From: CAXBCP01 sp963974055
Lineage (GTDB): Bacteria; Pseudomonadota; Alphaproteobacteria; MPNO01; UBA830
Length of the DNA stretch: 64,000 nucleotides
Assembly (NCBI GenBank): GCA_963974055.1
Contig: CAXBCP010000002.1
Coordinates: 203,210 to 267,209 of the forward strand
Direction: 5' to 3'
The notes under the pieces were generated by a model. That model ran no database searches. It was not told where the DNA came from and worked only from the letters and a program-made list of their open reading frames with translations. The position numbers were made by a program, and so were the translations under genes. Positions 34,279 to 42,319 of the stretch are shown piece after piece. How positions within the stretch are numbered: the first letter of the stretch is position 1; each line of letters opens with the position of its first letter.

Positions 34279-35190
34279 ATGCCGACCGACGAGTATTCAA
34301 TGACCGGTTCACGAATGACGGATGCCGCCACCGCGGATACAGACCGGTCAGCTGCAAACCCTCTTCGCTTCGGGATCATGTACAACGGTGGGCCGCTCTC
34401 GGCCTGGCAGGCACGATGCATCCGCGAACTTGTAAACAGCGGCGTGGCCGTCCCGGCACTTGCGATCGCCAACGGCACTTCGCTTAAACGTAAGCCGGTA
34501 CGGAGAATAGGTGACCTGAAATGGAAAAACCTGTTATTCGAAATTTACCTGAGGCTTTTCGGGTCCTGTTCCGCGACCCTGCCCACGGATGAACGTCCGA
34601 TATTCGCGAACCTGCCGATTATGCGCTGCGCGGTAGAGCGCCGGGGCAAGTTTTCCGAGGTCTTTAGCGACTCCGACCTGGAAGAAATCGCCTCCCATAA
34701 CCTGGATTTCATTCTCCGTTTCGGATTCGGGATCATCCGCGGCAAAATACACGATGTGCCGAAATACGGCGTCTGGTCGTTCCATCACGATGACGAACGC
34801 GCGGTTCGCGGCGCACCGTCTGCCCTGTGGCCGATTTATAACGGATCCCCGCAGAGCGGCGTCATTCTTCAACGCCTGAACGACAAGCTTGACGGCGGCG
34901 TCATTCTCCGGCGCATGCTCCTGCCCACGATCGACACATCCTATATTGCCAACCGCGAACAGGCCTTTCTTGCCGGGATTCCGCTTCCCACCCAGGTTTG
35001 CCGCGATATCCTTGCCGGGAACACGCACGATGTCTGTGCCGCGCCATCCCACACGGACGCCCCGATATATTACAGGCCAACCAACACGCAGATGGTCCGC
35101 TTTATCGGCATCCTGTGCCGAAACCGGCTCCGCCGGCTTATGCAGGGCCCTCTCCCACCGGCGCCCGAAAATGCCGAAAAGCGATATTAA
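34279..35190 (+). CDS. Formyltransferase family protein
   Basis: A 303-residue protein fitting the formyl_transf_N fold as found in bacterial proteins fused to GINT1-N-like propellers: MYNGGPLSAWQARCIREL near the start, and WSFHHDDERAVRGAPSALW with the aspartate and the HxD-like cluster, followed by LQRLNDKLDGGVIL. Sugar N-formyltransferases use 10-formyl-THF to formylate amino sugars on O-antigens. The partner propeller domain is a separate gene at 30108. The stop codon lies inside the second copy of the 35-bp repeat. Confidence 0.75.
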   Translation: MPTDEYSMTGSRMTDAATADTDRSAANPLRFGIMYNGGPLSAWQARCIRELVNSGVAVPALAIANGTSLKRKPVRRIGDLKWKNLLFEIYLRLFGSCSATLPTDERPIFANLPIMRCAVERRGKFSEVFSDSDLEEIASHNLDFILRFGFGIIRGKIHDVPKYGVWSFHHDDERAVRGAPSALWPIYNGSPQSGVILQRLNDKLDGGVILRRMLLPTIDTSYIANREQAFLAGIPLPTQVCRDILAGNTHDVCAAPSHTDAPIYYRPTNTQMVRFIGILCRNRLRRLMQGPLPPAPENAEKRY

Positions 35191-35220
35191 CTTTAACGTA
35201 GAGTTAAGTCCTTTCTGCAA
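35186..35220. promoter_or_regulatory. 35-bp repeated promoter element, copy 2, with CtrA-type box
   Basis: TTAA-CGTAGAG-TTAA at 35193-35207 is again an exact CtrA-type box, followed by CCTTTCTGCAA. It overlaps the last bases of the formyltransferase gene and ends 163 bases before the deacetylase ATG, the same distance as in copy 1. Confidence 0.6.
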
Positions 35221-35295
35221 TTCTTCCCCCGTGAACCGCGAAGCTTCCGATCATGCCACGCATGATCTACCGCCTTCGCAACTGGGGGATTTCGA

Positions 35296-35373
35296 GTGGA
35301 ACCGATCGATCGTTCGTATATCGATAGCGCGACAGCTCGCCTGAATCGCGGAGCGGAGGACAGCCTGTCATGA
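35296..35373 (+). other. Possible short leader ORF (25 codons) before the deacetylase
   Basis: A GTG with GGGGGAT upstream opens a 25-codon frame (VEPIDRSYIDSATARLNRG and six more) whose TGA overlaps the deacetylase ATG as ATGA. Position and length mirror the short frame at 34203. Translational coupling is possible; it may also be chance. Confidence 0.25.
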
Positions 35374-36266
35374 TGCCCGCCGGCTGCTACCTGACCGTCG
35401 ATCTGGAAGACTACAAGCAGACGACGACGCTCGAAATGGGCGTGCCGCAGATCACCGAACCGGCGCGGACCGTTCACGGTGTCGCCCGCATTCTGTCGGC
35501 GCTTTCGGAAACGCCGGGCAGCCAGAACGCGACATTCTTTACCACCGGCCAGATCGCCCGCGACCAGGCGGATCTGGTATCCGACCTGGCCGCGAACGGC
35601 CACGAAATCGGCTGCCACGCCGATCTTCATGAAAATATCTACGACCTCGATGCCGCCGGATTCGCTAGCGTCCTGATGCGCGCCCGTGCCAGCATCGTCG
35701 ATGCCTGCGGCGTCGCGCCGGAAGGCTTCCGCGCACCGAACTTCTCGATCGACGACAGCTGCCCCTGGGCGCTCGAAGTTCTCGCCAGTGCGGGCTTCAC
35801 CTACGATTCCAGCCTCGTCTCCACCGCGCCGAGAAACGGCGATACGCCGTATGACACCTACCGGTTTCACGGCGATACCATCCGCGAATTCCCCGTATAC
35901 CGCCAGGTGCTGCCCGGCGGCGTCGGGGTCCGCGTGATCGGCGGCACCTACCTTCGGCTGCTGCCGCTTCCGATCATCCTGCGGATGATGCGCGACGTCG
36001 CTGCCAAGGGGTATCCGCTGATCGTCTATGTCCACCCGTCGGACCTGGACGACGATTTCGATCCCGTGCACAGCGGCGAGATGGAAGGCCTCGGCCGGAT
36101 GTCGCGCCTGAAATGGGCGCTGCGTCAGAAACAATGGGCGGCAGGCACCGAGGGCGCGTTCGGGAAGCTGCGCGAGATTCTGAAAATTCATCCGAATATC
36201 GGTCCGATGGGCCATGCAACCACCGGCAGCGCATCGGCCTCCGCGCCGCTGCGCCACACCGGTTAA
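35370..36266 (+). CDS. Polysaccharide deacetylase, NodB-like (XrtA/PEP-CTERM type)
   Basis: A 298-residue NodB-domain protein. Motif 1 is VDLEDY, motif 2 is the metal-binding HADLH in EIGCHADLHENIYDL, and motif 3 is FRAPNFSID. The C-terminal part with GVRVIGGTYLRLLPLP and YPLIVYVHPSDLD matches the DUF3473-like extension of deacetylases in exosortase-linked polysaccharide clusters. It would remove acetyl groups from N-acetylated sugars in the polymer or its precursor. No signal peptide is seen. Confidence 0.88.
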   Translation: MMPAGCYLTVDLEDYKQTTTLEMGVPQITEPARTVHGVARILSALSETPGSQNATFFTTGQIARDQADLVSDLAANGHEIGCHADLHENIYDLDAAGFASVLMRARASIVDACGVAPEGFRAPNFSIDDSCPWALEVLASAGFTYDSSLVSTAPRNGDTPYDTYRFHGDTIREFPVYRQVLPGGVGVRVIGGTYLRLLPLPIILRMMRDVAAKGYPLIVYVHPSDLDDDFDPVHSGEMEGLGRMSRLKWALRQKQWAAGTEGAFGKLREILKIHPNIGPMGHATTGSASASAPLRHTG

Positions 36267-36284
36267 GAAGGAACCCGGAGACAC

Positions 36285-38039
36285 ATGTACATACTCGGGC
36301 TTGCCACCATGGGCGAAAGCGGCGCCGCGCTGATCAAGGACGGAGTCCTGGTCGCCGCCGTCGAGGAAGAACGCTTCACCCGCAACAAACACGAAGGCTG
36401 CTTTCCGCTGCGGTCGGTCGGCTACTGTCTCGAAGCCGAAGGCATCACGCTTGCCGATATCGACCATGTCGCCGTCTACTGGCAGCCCTGGCGCATGGGA
36501 CACCGGATTGCCGGCGTCCTGAAATCGGCGCTGACGCGCCCCGACGCCTTCAGCCGCAAGATCGCCCGCGCCTTCGCCGAGATGAGCCCCGGCGGCGGCG
36601 GCGAAGCGGACTCGGAAGGCAGCTGGTTCGAGCTGTTCCGCATCGGCCCGATGCTGTCGAAGGAGTTCGGAAAATTCGACGCGAAGATTCACTATCTCGA
36701 CCATCACGACTGCCATATCGCCAGCGCCTATAACGTATCGCCTTTCGACGACGCGACGATTCTGGTGTTCGACGGCGCCGGCGAAAAGGCATCGACCACC
36801 CTCGCCGTCGGCGAAGGCAGTACCTTCCGTGTCCTGCGCCAGATGAACTGGCCCCATTCGCTGGGTCATTTCTACGCCGGTATTACCGGGTTCCTCGGCT
36901 TCAAAATGCTCGACGGCGAATACAAGATGATGGGGCTCGCGCCCTATAACTCGCCCGATTACGCCGACTGGATGCGCAAAAACATCCTGATCACCGACAA
37001 GCCCGGCTCTTACCGGGTGGATACATCGGTGCTCGACTATCACGATGCGTTCGACGGCCGGTTCAGCAAGCGGATGATCGACGCGCTCGGCGAACCGCGC
37101 CGGTCCGACGACGAACCGTTCACCGACCGTCACGAAAAAATCGCCGCCTCGGCGCAGGCCGCATACGAAGACGTGGTCTTCGATCTCGCGATGTGGGCCT
37201 ATGAAAACGGCGGACAGAAAAAGAACCTGGTCATCGCCGGCGGCTGCGGCCTCAACTGCACGGCCAACGGCAAGCTGCTGAATGACGGGCCGTTCGAGAC
37301 CGTGTTCATCCCGCCCGCGCCGCACGATCCCGGCTGCGCCGTCGGCGCCGCCTTCCTGCTGTGGAACGAAAAGCTCGGAAACCCGCGCAGTTTCGTCATG
37401 GAGCACGGTTATTACGGGCCCGGCTTTTCCGACCGGCAGATGTCCGACGCGCTCCAGGCGCGCGGCATCGATGCCCAGCGGATTCCGGCGGAAGCGACGA
37501 TTATCGACCGCACCGCCGATGCCATCGAACAGGGCAACGTGATCTGCTGGTTCCAGGGCCGGTCCGAATTCGGCCCCCGCGCCCTGGGCAACCGCTCGTT
37601 CCTCGCCGATCCGCGCCGCGATTCCATCCGCGACGAGATCAACGAGAAGATCAAGAAGCGCGAAATGTTCCGTCCTTTCGCCCCCTCCGTCAAAGCCGAA
37701 TGCGCCGATACGTTCTTCGAGCTTACCGGCCCGAGCCCGTTCATGAACGTTATCGCGCCGGTCCGGGCGGAGAAACGCGACCTGATCCCCGCCGTCACCC
37801 ATGTCGACGGCACCGCGCGGATCCAGACGGTCACCAAAACCGCCAACCCGCGCTACTGGGCCCTGCTCGACAGGTTCGAACAAAAGACGGGTATTCCCGT
37901 TCTGCTGAACACGTCCTTCAACATCCAGGAACCGATCGTCAACACCCCCGCCGAAGCCGTCGACTGCTTCCTGCGGAGCAAGGCGGACGTCCTGGTCATG
38001 GGCGATTACTTCATCAGCCGCGACATGGTCGCGGCCTGA
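36285..38039 (+). CDS. Carbamoyltransferase, NodU/CmcH family
   Basis: A 584-residue enzyme that moves a carbamoyl group from carbamoyl phosphate, via ATP, to a hydroxyl of a sugar or antibiotic. The N-terminal Kae1-like domain begins YILGLATMGESGAALIKDG with VAAVEEERFTRNKHEG, followed by HYLDHHDCHIASAY, FDGAGEKAST and GGCGLNCTANGKL. The C-terminal domain has FQGRSEFGPRALGNRSFLAD and LLNTSFNIQEPIV. All are hallmark NodU/CmcH motifs. It probably carbamoylates the polysaccharide made by this cluster. Confidence 0.92.
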   Translation: MYILGLATMGESGAALIKDGVLVAAVEEERFTRNKHEGCFPLRSVGYCLEAEGITLADIDHVAVYWQPWRMGHRIAGVLKSALTRPDAFSRKIARAFAEMSPGGGGEADSEGSWFELFRIGPMLSKEFGKFDAKIHYLDHHDCHIASAYNVSPFDDATILVFDGAGEKASTTLAVGEGSTFRVLRQMNWPHSLGHFYAGITGFLGFKMLDGEYKMMGLAPYNSPDYADWMRKNILITDKPGSYRVDTSVLDYHDAFDGRFSKRMIDALGEPRRSDDEPFTDRHEKIAASAQAAYEDVVFDLAMWAYENGGQKKNLVIAGGCGLNCTANGKLLNDGPFETVFIPPAPHDPGCAVGAAFLLWNEKLGNPRSFVMEHGYYGPGFSDRQMSDALQARGIDAQRIPAEATIIDRTADAIEQGNVICWFQGRSEFGPRALGNRSFLADPRRDSIRDEINEKIKKREMFRPFAPSVKAECADTFFELTGPSPFMNVIAPVRAEKRDLIPAVTHVDGTARIQTVTKTANPRYWALLDRFEQKTGIPVLLNTSFNIQEPIVNTPAEAVDCFLRSKADVLVMGDYFISRDMVAA

Positions 38040-38066
38040 GGGAACGCCGGGATAGATGGAAACCGC

Positions 38067-39257
38067 ATGACGCAAAATCGTTTTCTCATATTCGATGCGT
38101 ATTACGGCACTGCCGGCGGCAACCAGCGCTATATCCGCATGCTTTTCCAGAATGCGCGGTCCGAAGGGTGGAAACCGTCATTGCTGTGCCCCGGCGAAGG
38201 CCGGCTGCCGGAATCGGTGCGCGAGGCCGGCGGCGACGTGACCGTCATTCCCCAGTCGCCGCGCCTGGACCGCTATGGCGGCTCCATGCTGCGGACCGGA
38301 CTGCTCGCGCGCATCGCCTGCCTGTTCGCGCTCCTCGCCTATAATTTCCGGGTGCTGCCGACCCTGCGCGAAACCCGGCCGCAGGTCGTTCAGTGCCACA
38401 ACACGCGCAGCCTGCTGATGGTCGTGCTGGCGGCAAAGATCGCGCGCATCCCCGCCGTCCTGTTCATCAAGTCGGAACTTTCGAACCCGTTGCTCGACCG
38501 GCTGGCGATCATGCTGGCGACCCGCGTGTTTTTCATCGCGGAGGTATTGATGCCGGCCAAACGCAAATCGAAATACGCCAGACTGCCGATCGGAATCGAT
38601 TTCGCGGCGGTCGACGCGACCATCGGGCGGCGCCAGGTCGAAGGCGATCCCGAAGACCACAAGGAACACCTGACCTTCGCGTTTGCCGGCTGGCTGGTTC
38701 CCGCAAAAGGCGTCCACGTTCTGATCGACGCGTTCGAGCGGACGACCCACCAGGTATCGGATATCCGGCTTGAAATCATCGGCGATTCCGACGACGAGGA
38801 ATACAAGGCCGAGCTTCACAACGTCGTGCGCTGGCAGAAACTCGAAAACCGGGTGACCTTCCACGGCTGGCGCGACGACGTGCTCGATGCGCTGGACCTC
38901 GCCGACATCTACGTCCTGCCGTCCTTTACCGAAGGCGTTCCCCGGTCGATCGTCGAAGCGATGGCGCTCGGGAAGCCGGTTATCGCAACCGATGTCGGCG
39001 GCGTGCCGGAGCTTCTCGAAGGCGGCGAGCTGGGCATGATCACGACTGCCAACGATTCCACGGCGCTTGCCAATGCCATGTACGAGATGGCGGCCGACAA
39101 ATCGCGCCGCGATGCCTTCACCGAACGCGGGCTCGCGGTTTCCCGCGCCAAATACGCGTTCGAAGAACACCACCGCGCCCTCGAAAAACTGCTCGACGAC
39201 ATCGCGCCCGGCGCGACCGCGGCGCCGCAGGCCGCCTGCGGCAAGGCATCGGCCTGA
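38067..39257 (+). CDS. Glycosyltransferase family 4 protein
   Basis: A 396-residue GT-B transferase. The N-terminal domain has YYGTAGGNQRYIRMLFQNAR; the C-terminal nucleotide-sugar domain has FAGWLVPAKGVHVLIDAFE and the E-x7-E motif in PSFTEGVPRSIVEAMALGKP, followed by VIATDVGGVPELLEGG. It would add one sugar to the lipid-linked repeat on the cytoplasmic side. Its stop overlaps the sulfotransferase start (TGATG). Confidence 0.9.
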   Translation: MTQNRFLIFDAYYGTAGGNQRYIRMLFQNARSEGWKPSLLCPGEGRLPESVREAGGDVTVIPQSPRLDRYGGSMLRTGLLARIACLFALLAYNFRVLPTLRETRPQVVQCHNTRSLLMVVLAAKIARIPAVLFIKSELSNPLLDRLAIMLATRVFFIAEVLMPAKRKSKYARLPIGIDFAAVDATIGRRQVEGDPEDHKEHLTFAFAGWLVPAKGVHVLIDAFERTTHQVSDIRLEIIGDSDDEEYKAELHNVVRWQKLENRVTFHGWRDDVLDALDLADIYVLPSFTEGVPRSIVEAMALGKPVIATDVGGVPELLEGGELGMITTANDSTALANAMYEMAADKSRRDAFTERGLAVSRAKYAFEEHHRALEKLLDDIAPGATAAPQAACGKASA

Positions 39258-40138
39258 TGGATCGTGCAATGCGGAACTATTTGTTGCGGCGTCACGTCCT
39301 CGGCCCGGTCCTCGTGGTCGCCACCGCGCTCGCGGCGCTTGCCGGCCTGGTCTGCCCGCCGCTGCGGCGTTACCTGAAACGGCCCGTGTTCATTGTCGGC
39401 TGCTCGCGGTCCGGCACGACCCTGTTTGCCGAAATCTTCGGTGCCCATGCCGATGCCTGCAACGTGATGGATGCGTCCCAGGTGTGGGACCTGCGCTACT
39501 ACGACAAGAATGCCGACGATCACCGCGACGAGAACGACGCAACCAGGTGGGAAAGCGCCCGCATCCGCGCCAGTTTCGCGTTCCGGGTTCTTGCCTCCGG
39601 GAAAAACCGCCTGATCAACAAGAACAACCAGAATTCCCTGCGGCTGCGCTATCTCCACCGCCTGTTCCCGGATGCCTATGTGATCCACGTCGTCCGCGAT
39701 TCACGGCCCGTCGTGCTGTCGAACATGTCGCGTCTCGAAAAAGACGCCTATCGCCGCCGCTATCCGTTCGGACGTTTCCCCAAGCCCGTCGCCTGGCGGT
39801 CCTATATGGACAAGCCGCTGGTCGAACAGTTCGCCCACCAATGGGCGGACATCACCGCCGAGGTGCGCAGGGACGGCCCCGAACTGTTCGGACCCGAGCG
39901 CTACATCGAAGTGAAATTCGAGGAATTCTGCAGCGAGCCCGCCGCCTGTCTTCGCACCATCGACCGGTTCTGCGGCCTGTCCGATGACGGCCGCGACCCG
40001 GCGGCCCTGTCGGCCATCGGCACCGGGGAAAGCGATTCCTGGAAGAGCCGTCTTGTGGCATCGGACATCACCCTGATCGACCGGATCACCGGCCGCCAGA
40101 TGGCCGCGTTCGGCTATGCGACGGGAACGCCCCGATGA
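39257..40138 (+). CDS. Sulfotransferase (PAPS-dependent)
   Basis: A 293-residue protein with an N-terminal membrane helix (about 15-33). The PAPS-binding 5'-phosphosulfate loop is FIVGCSRSGTTLF (45-57) and the 3'-phosphate motif is VVRDSRPVVLSNM (145-157). Such enzymes transfer sulfate to sugar hydroxyls. The anchor would keep it at the membrane near lipid-linked intermediates. It overlaps both neighbours, so it is fully part of the operon. Genes for making PAPS are not in the window. Confidence 0.87.
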   Translation: MDRAMRNYLLRRHVLGPVLVVATALAALAGLVCPPLRRYLKRPVFIVGCSRSGTTLFAEIFGAHADACNVMDASQVWDLRYYDKNADDHRDENDATRWESARIRASFAFRVLASGKNRLINKNNQNSLRLRYLHRLFPDAYVIHVVRDSRPVVLSNMSRLEKDAYRRRYPFGRFPKPVAWRSYMDKPLVEQFAHQWADITAEVRRDGPELFGPERYIEVKFEEFCSEPAACLRTIDRFCGLSDDGRDPAALSAIGTGESDSWKSRLVASDITLIDRITGRQMAAFGYATGTPR

Positions 40139-41103
40139 CCGGCGCGTTCGTCCTGTCGCTCGACACAGAGATCGCCTGGGGCACGTTCACCTGGGGCGGA
40201 ACGGAATTTTACCGCCGGCATTTCGACGGCTACCGGCAGAACGTCGACCGGTTCATTAAACTCATGGACGACTATGCGATTCCATCGACCTGGGCATTTG
40301 TCGGCCACCTGATGCTCGACGGCTGCGACGGGAATCATCCCGAGGCGCCGGCGCCGGATTTCCCGTGGTACGGGCGGCCATGGTACGATATCGACCCCGG
40401 CACCGACTGCACCACGGACCCCTGGTGGTACGCGCCCGATATCCTGGAAAAGGTGCGCGCCATGAACACGCCCCAGGAAATCGGCACCCACACGTTCAGC
40501 CATGTGTTCCTCAACGATCCCGCCGTGACGCCGGAAATGGCGCGGGCGCAGATCAAGGCCAGCGTCGATGTCGCCCGCGACCGGGGCCTGAGCATCGAAT
40601 CCCTGGTCTTCCCGCGCGACGGCGTCGCCCATCTCGACCAGTTCGCGGCGCTCGGCATCACCAGTTTCCGCGGCGCCGAACAGACCGGCTACACTTCCCT
40701 GGCACGGCCGATCCGCCGGGCCGCCGGCCTGTGCGATCATGTCGCGGGCGGCACGCCGCCGGTATACCCGTGGCCGGCGCTGCGAACCGAGCACGGCATG
40801 CTCAACATCCCCGGATCCACCTTCGCGCTTGCCTATGACAGGTATCACCGCTTCGTTCCCACCGCCGCGCGGATAGCAAAGTTCCGCCGCGGCATCGACG
40901 CCGCGTCCGACCGCGACGCGATCTTCCACCTGGCCTTTCACCCGTTTCATCTCGGCAGTTCGAAAAAGATGTTCGGCCTCTTCGAACGGTATTTCGAAAT
41001 CGCCGCCCGGGCACGCGAGGCCGGCCGGATCGATATCCTGACAATGCGCGATGTCCAGCGGGCCCATGCCGCGCTGGCGCGCCCCGTGGCGGAGGCAGCC
41101 TGA
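40135..41103 (+). CDS. Polysaccharide deacetylase family protein (second)
   Basis: A 322-residue NodB-like protein of a different subtype from that at 35370. The first motif is SLDTEIAWGTF and the metal-binding motif is HTFSH in EIGTHTFSHVFLND; FPRDGVAHLDQFAALGI and a final HPFHLG follow. Related proteins stand next to sulfotransferases and glycosyltransferases in surface-polysaccharide clusters. Its ATG overlaps the sulfotransferase stop. Confidence 0.85.
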   Translation: MTGAFVLSLDTEIAWGTFTWGGTEFYRRHFDGYRQNVDRFIKLMDDYAIPSTWAFVGHLMLDGCDGNHPEAPAPDFPWYGRPWYDIDPGTDCTTDPWWYAPDILEKVRAMNTPQEIGTHTFSHVFLNDPAVTPEMARAQIKASVDVARDRGLSIESLVFPRDGVAHLDQFAALGITSFRGAEQTGYTSLARPIRRAAGLCDHVAGGTPPVYPWPALRTEHGMLNIPGSTFALAYDRYHRFVPTAARIAKFRRGIDAASDRDAIFHLAFHPFHLGSSKKMFGLFERYFEIAARAREAGRIDILTMRDVQRAHAALARPVAEAA

Positions 41104-41110
41104 CACACCC

Positions 41111-42316
41111 ATGCGCATTGCCATCATCAATCACGACGATTTTTCCATCTGGACCTTCCGCCGCGCCCTGATCGCCCGGCTTGTCGCCGACGGGCACGAC
41201 GTGGACGTATTCTGCGCCCGCGGCCCGTATATCGACCGGATTCTCGGCCTCGGCGTCACCTGGGTGCCGATGGAAATGCCGCGTTTCATCACCCCGGTAC
41301 AGGATATCAAATGGATATGGCGCCTGTGGCGGCTGTTCCGGTCCGGAAAATACGACCTGGTTCACCTGTTCCAGAACAAGATCATCGTTTATGGCGCGGT
41401 CACGGCGAAACTCGCCGGCGTGCGCCGCGTCTGCGCGTCGTCCACCGGGATCGGCTACATCACCAACGATATCCCGGGCCTTAAGAACCGCATCGTCGCC
41501 CTGATCACAAAAACGCTCTATCGCGTCGCCATGCCGCGCATCGACAAGGTGCTGTTCCAGAACGAATACGACCGCGACCACCTGATCGACGCCGGCTATG
41601 TCCGGCGCGACAGCACCGTCCTGATCCGCGGATCGGGGGTCAGTCTCCAAGAGTTTTCAGACCGTGCGATCGATACCGTCGCCGCCGCGCGGATCGCGCA
41701 CCGGCTGGGCGATACCGGCGGCAGGGTCGTCGTCGCCATGGTCGCCCGGGCGGTTCTCACCAAGGGCGTCGGCGAGTTCATCGAGGCATCCTTGCTGGTG
41801 GAAAAAAGCTGTCCCGGCCGGGCGCTTTTCGTCCTGTGGGGCGACATCGAGGAAGACAACCCGGAAACGCTGAGCGCCGCTGATCTTCGGGCCGCCGAAC
41901 ACGAAGGATTCCGCTGGATGGGCTGGTGCGACACCGTGCGCGAAGCGCTCCACGCCGCCGATATCGCGGCGCTGCCGTCCTATCGCGAAGGCACGCCGCG
42001 ATCGATGCTCGAAGCCATGGCAATGGGCAAACCCGTCGTCACGACCCGTGCCCCGGGCTGCGACGCGCTGGTCGATGAAGCCCTCAACGGCTTTCTCGTA
42101 CCGGTACGGGATGCCCCGGCCCTCGCCGGCGCGGTCGGCGCGCTCGTGACGGACAGCGATTTGCGGGCCCGGTTCGGCGCCGCATCGCGCGAAAAATGCC
42201 GTCGGGAATTTTCGGACGACATCGTCGTACGCCGTATCCTCGCCGATCTCTACGAGATTTCGGATGCGGACGAGACGCCCGCAGACGCCTCCCTTCCCGC
42301 CGTCGCCGGAGCCTGA
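41111..42316 (+). CDS. Glycosyltransferase family 4 protein
   Basis: A 401-residue GT-B transferase starting MRIAIINHDDFSIWTFRR. The N-terminal domain is of the glyco_trans_4_2 type (FCARGPYIDRILGLGVTWV, HLFQNKIIVYGAVTAKLAGV), and the C-terminal part has LPSYREGTPRSMLEAMAMGK and VVTTRAPGCDALVDE, typical of PglA/CapM-like galactosyl or N-acetylhexosaminyl transferases. The start follows the deacetylase stop by seven bases; longer frames overlap that gene. Confidence 0.88.
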   Translation: MRIAIINHDDFSIWTFRRALIARLVADGHDVDVFCARGPYIDRILGLGVTWVPMEMPRFITPVQDIKWIWRLWRLFRSGKYDLVHLFQNKIIVYGAVTAKLAGVRRVCASSTGIGYITNDIPGLKNRIVALITKTLYRVAMPRIDKVLFQNEYDRDHLIDAGYVRRDSTVLIRGSGVSLQEFSDRAIDTVAAARIAHRLGDTGGRVVVAMVARAVLTKGVGEFIEASLLVEKSCPGRALFVLWGDIEEDNPETLSAADLRAAEHEGFRWMGWCDTVREALHAADIAALPSYREGTPRSMLEAMAMGKPVVTTRAPGCDALVDEALNGFLVPVRDAPALAGAVGALVTDSDLRARFGAASREKCRREFSDDIVVRRILADLYEISDADETPADASLPAVAGA

Positions 42317-42319
42317 CCC

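Noticed and set aside
34095..35220. The two 35-bp repeats as ends of a mobile element carrying the formyltransferase
   Set aside because: No transposase or integrase, no terminal inverted repeats, and both copies look like promoters in front of genes with equal spacing.
35193..38075. A 960-codon minus-strand open frame opposite the deacetylase and carbamoyltransferase genes
   Set aside because: The plus-strand genes carry complete family motifs; the antisense frame has none and arises from codon bias.
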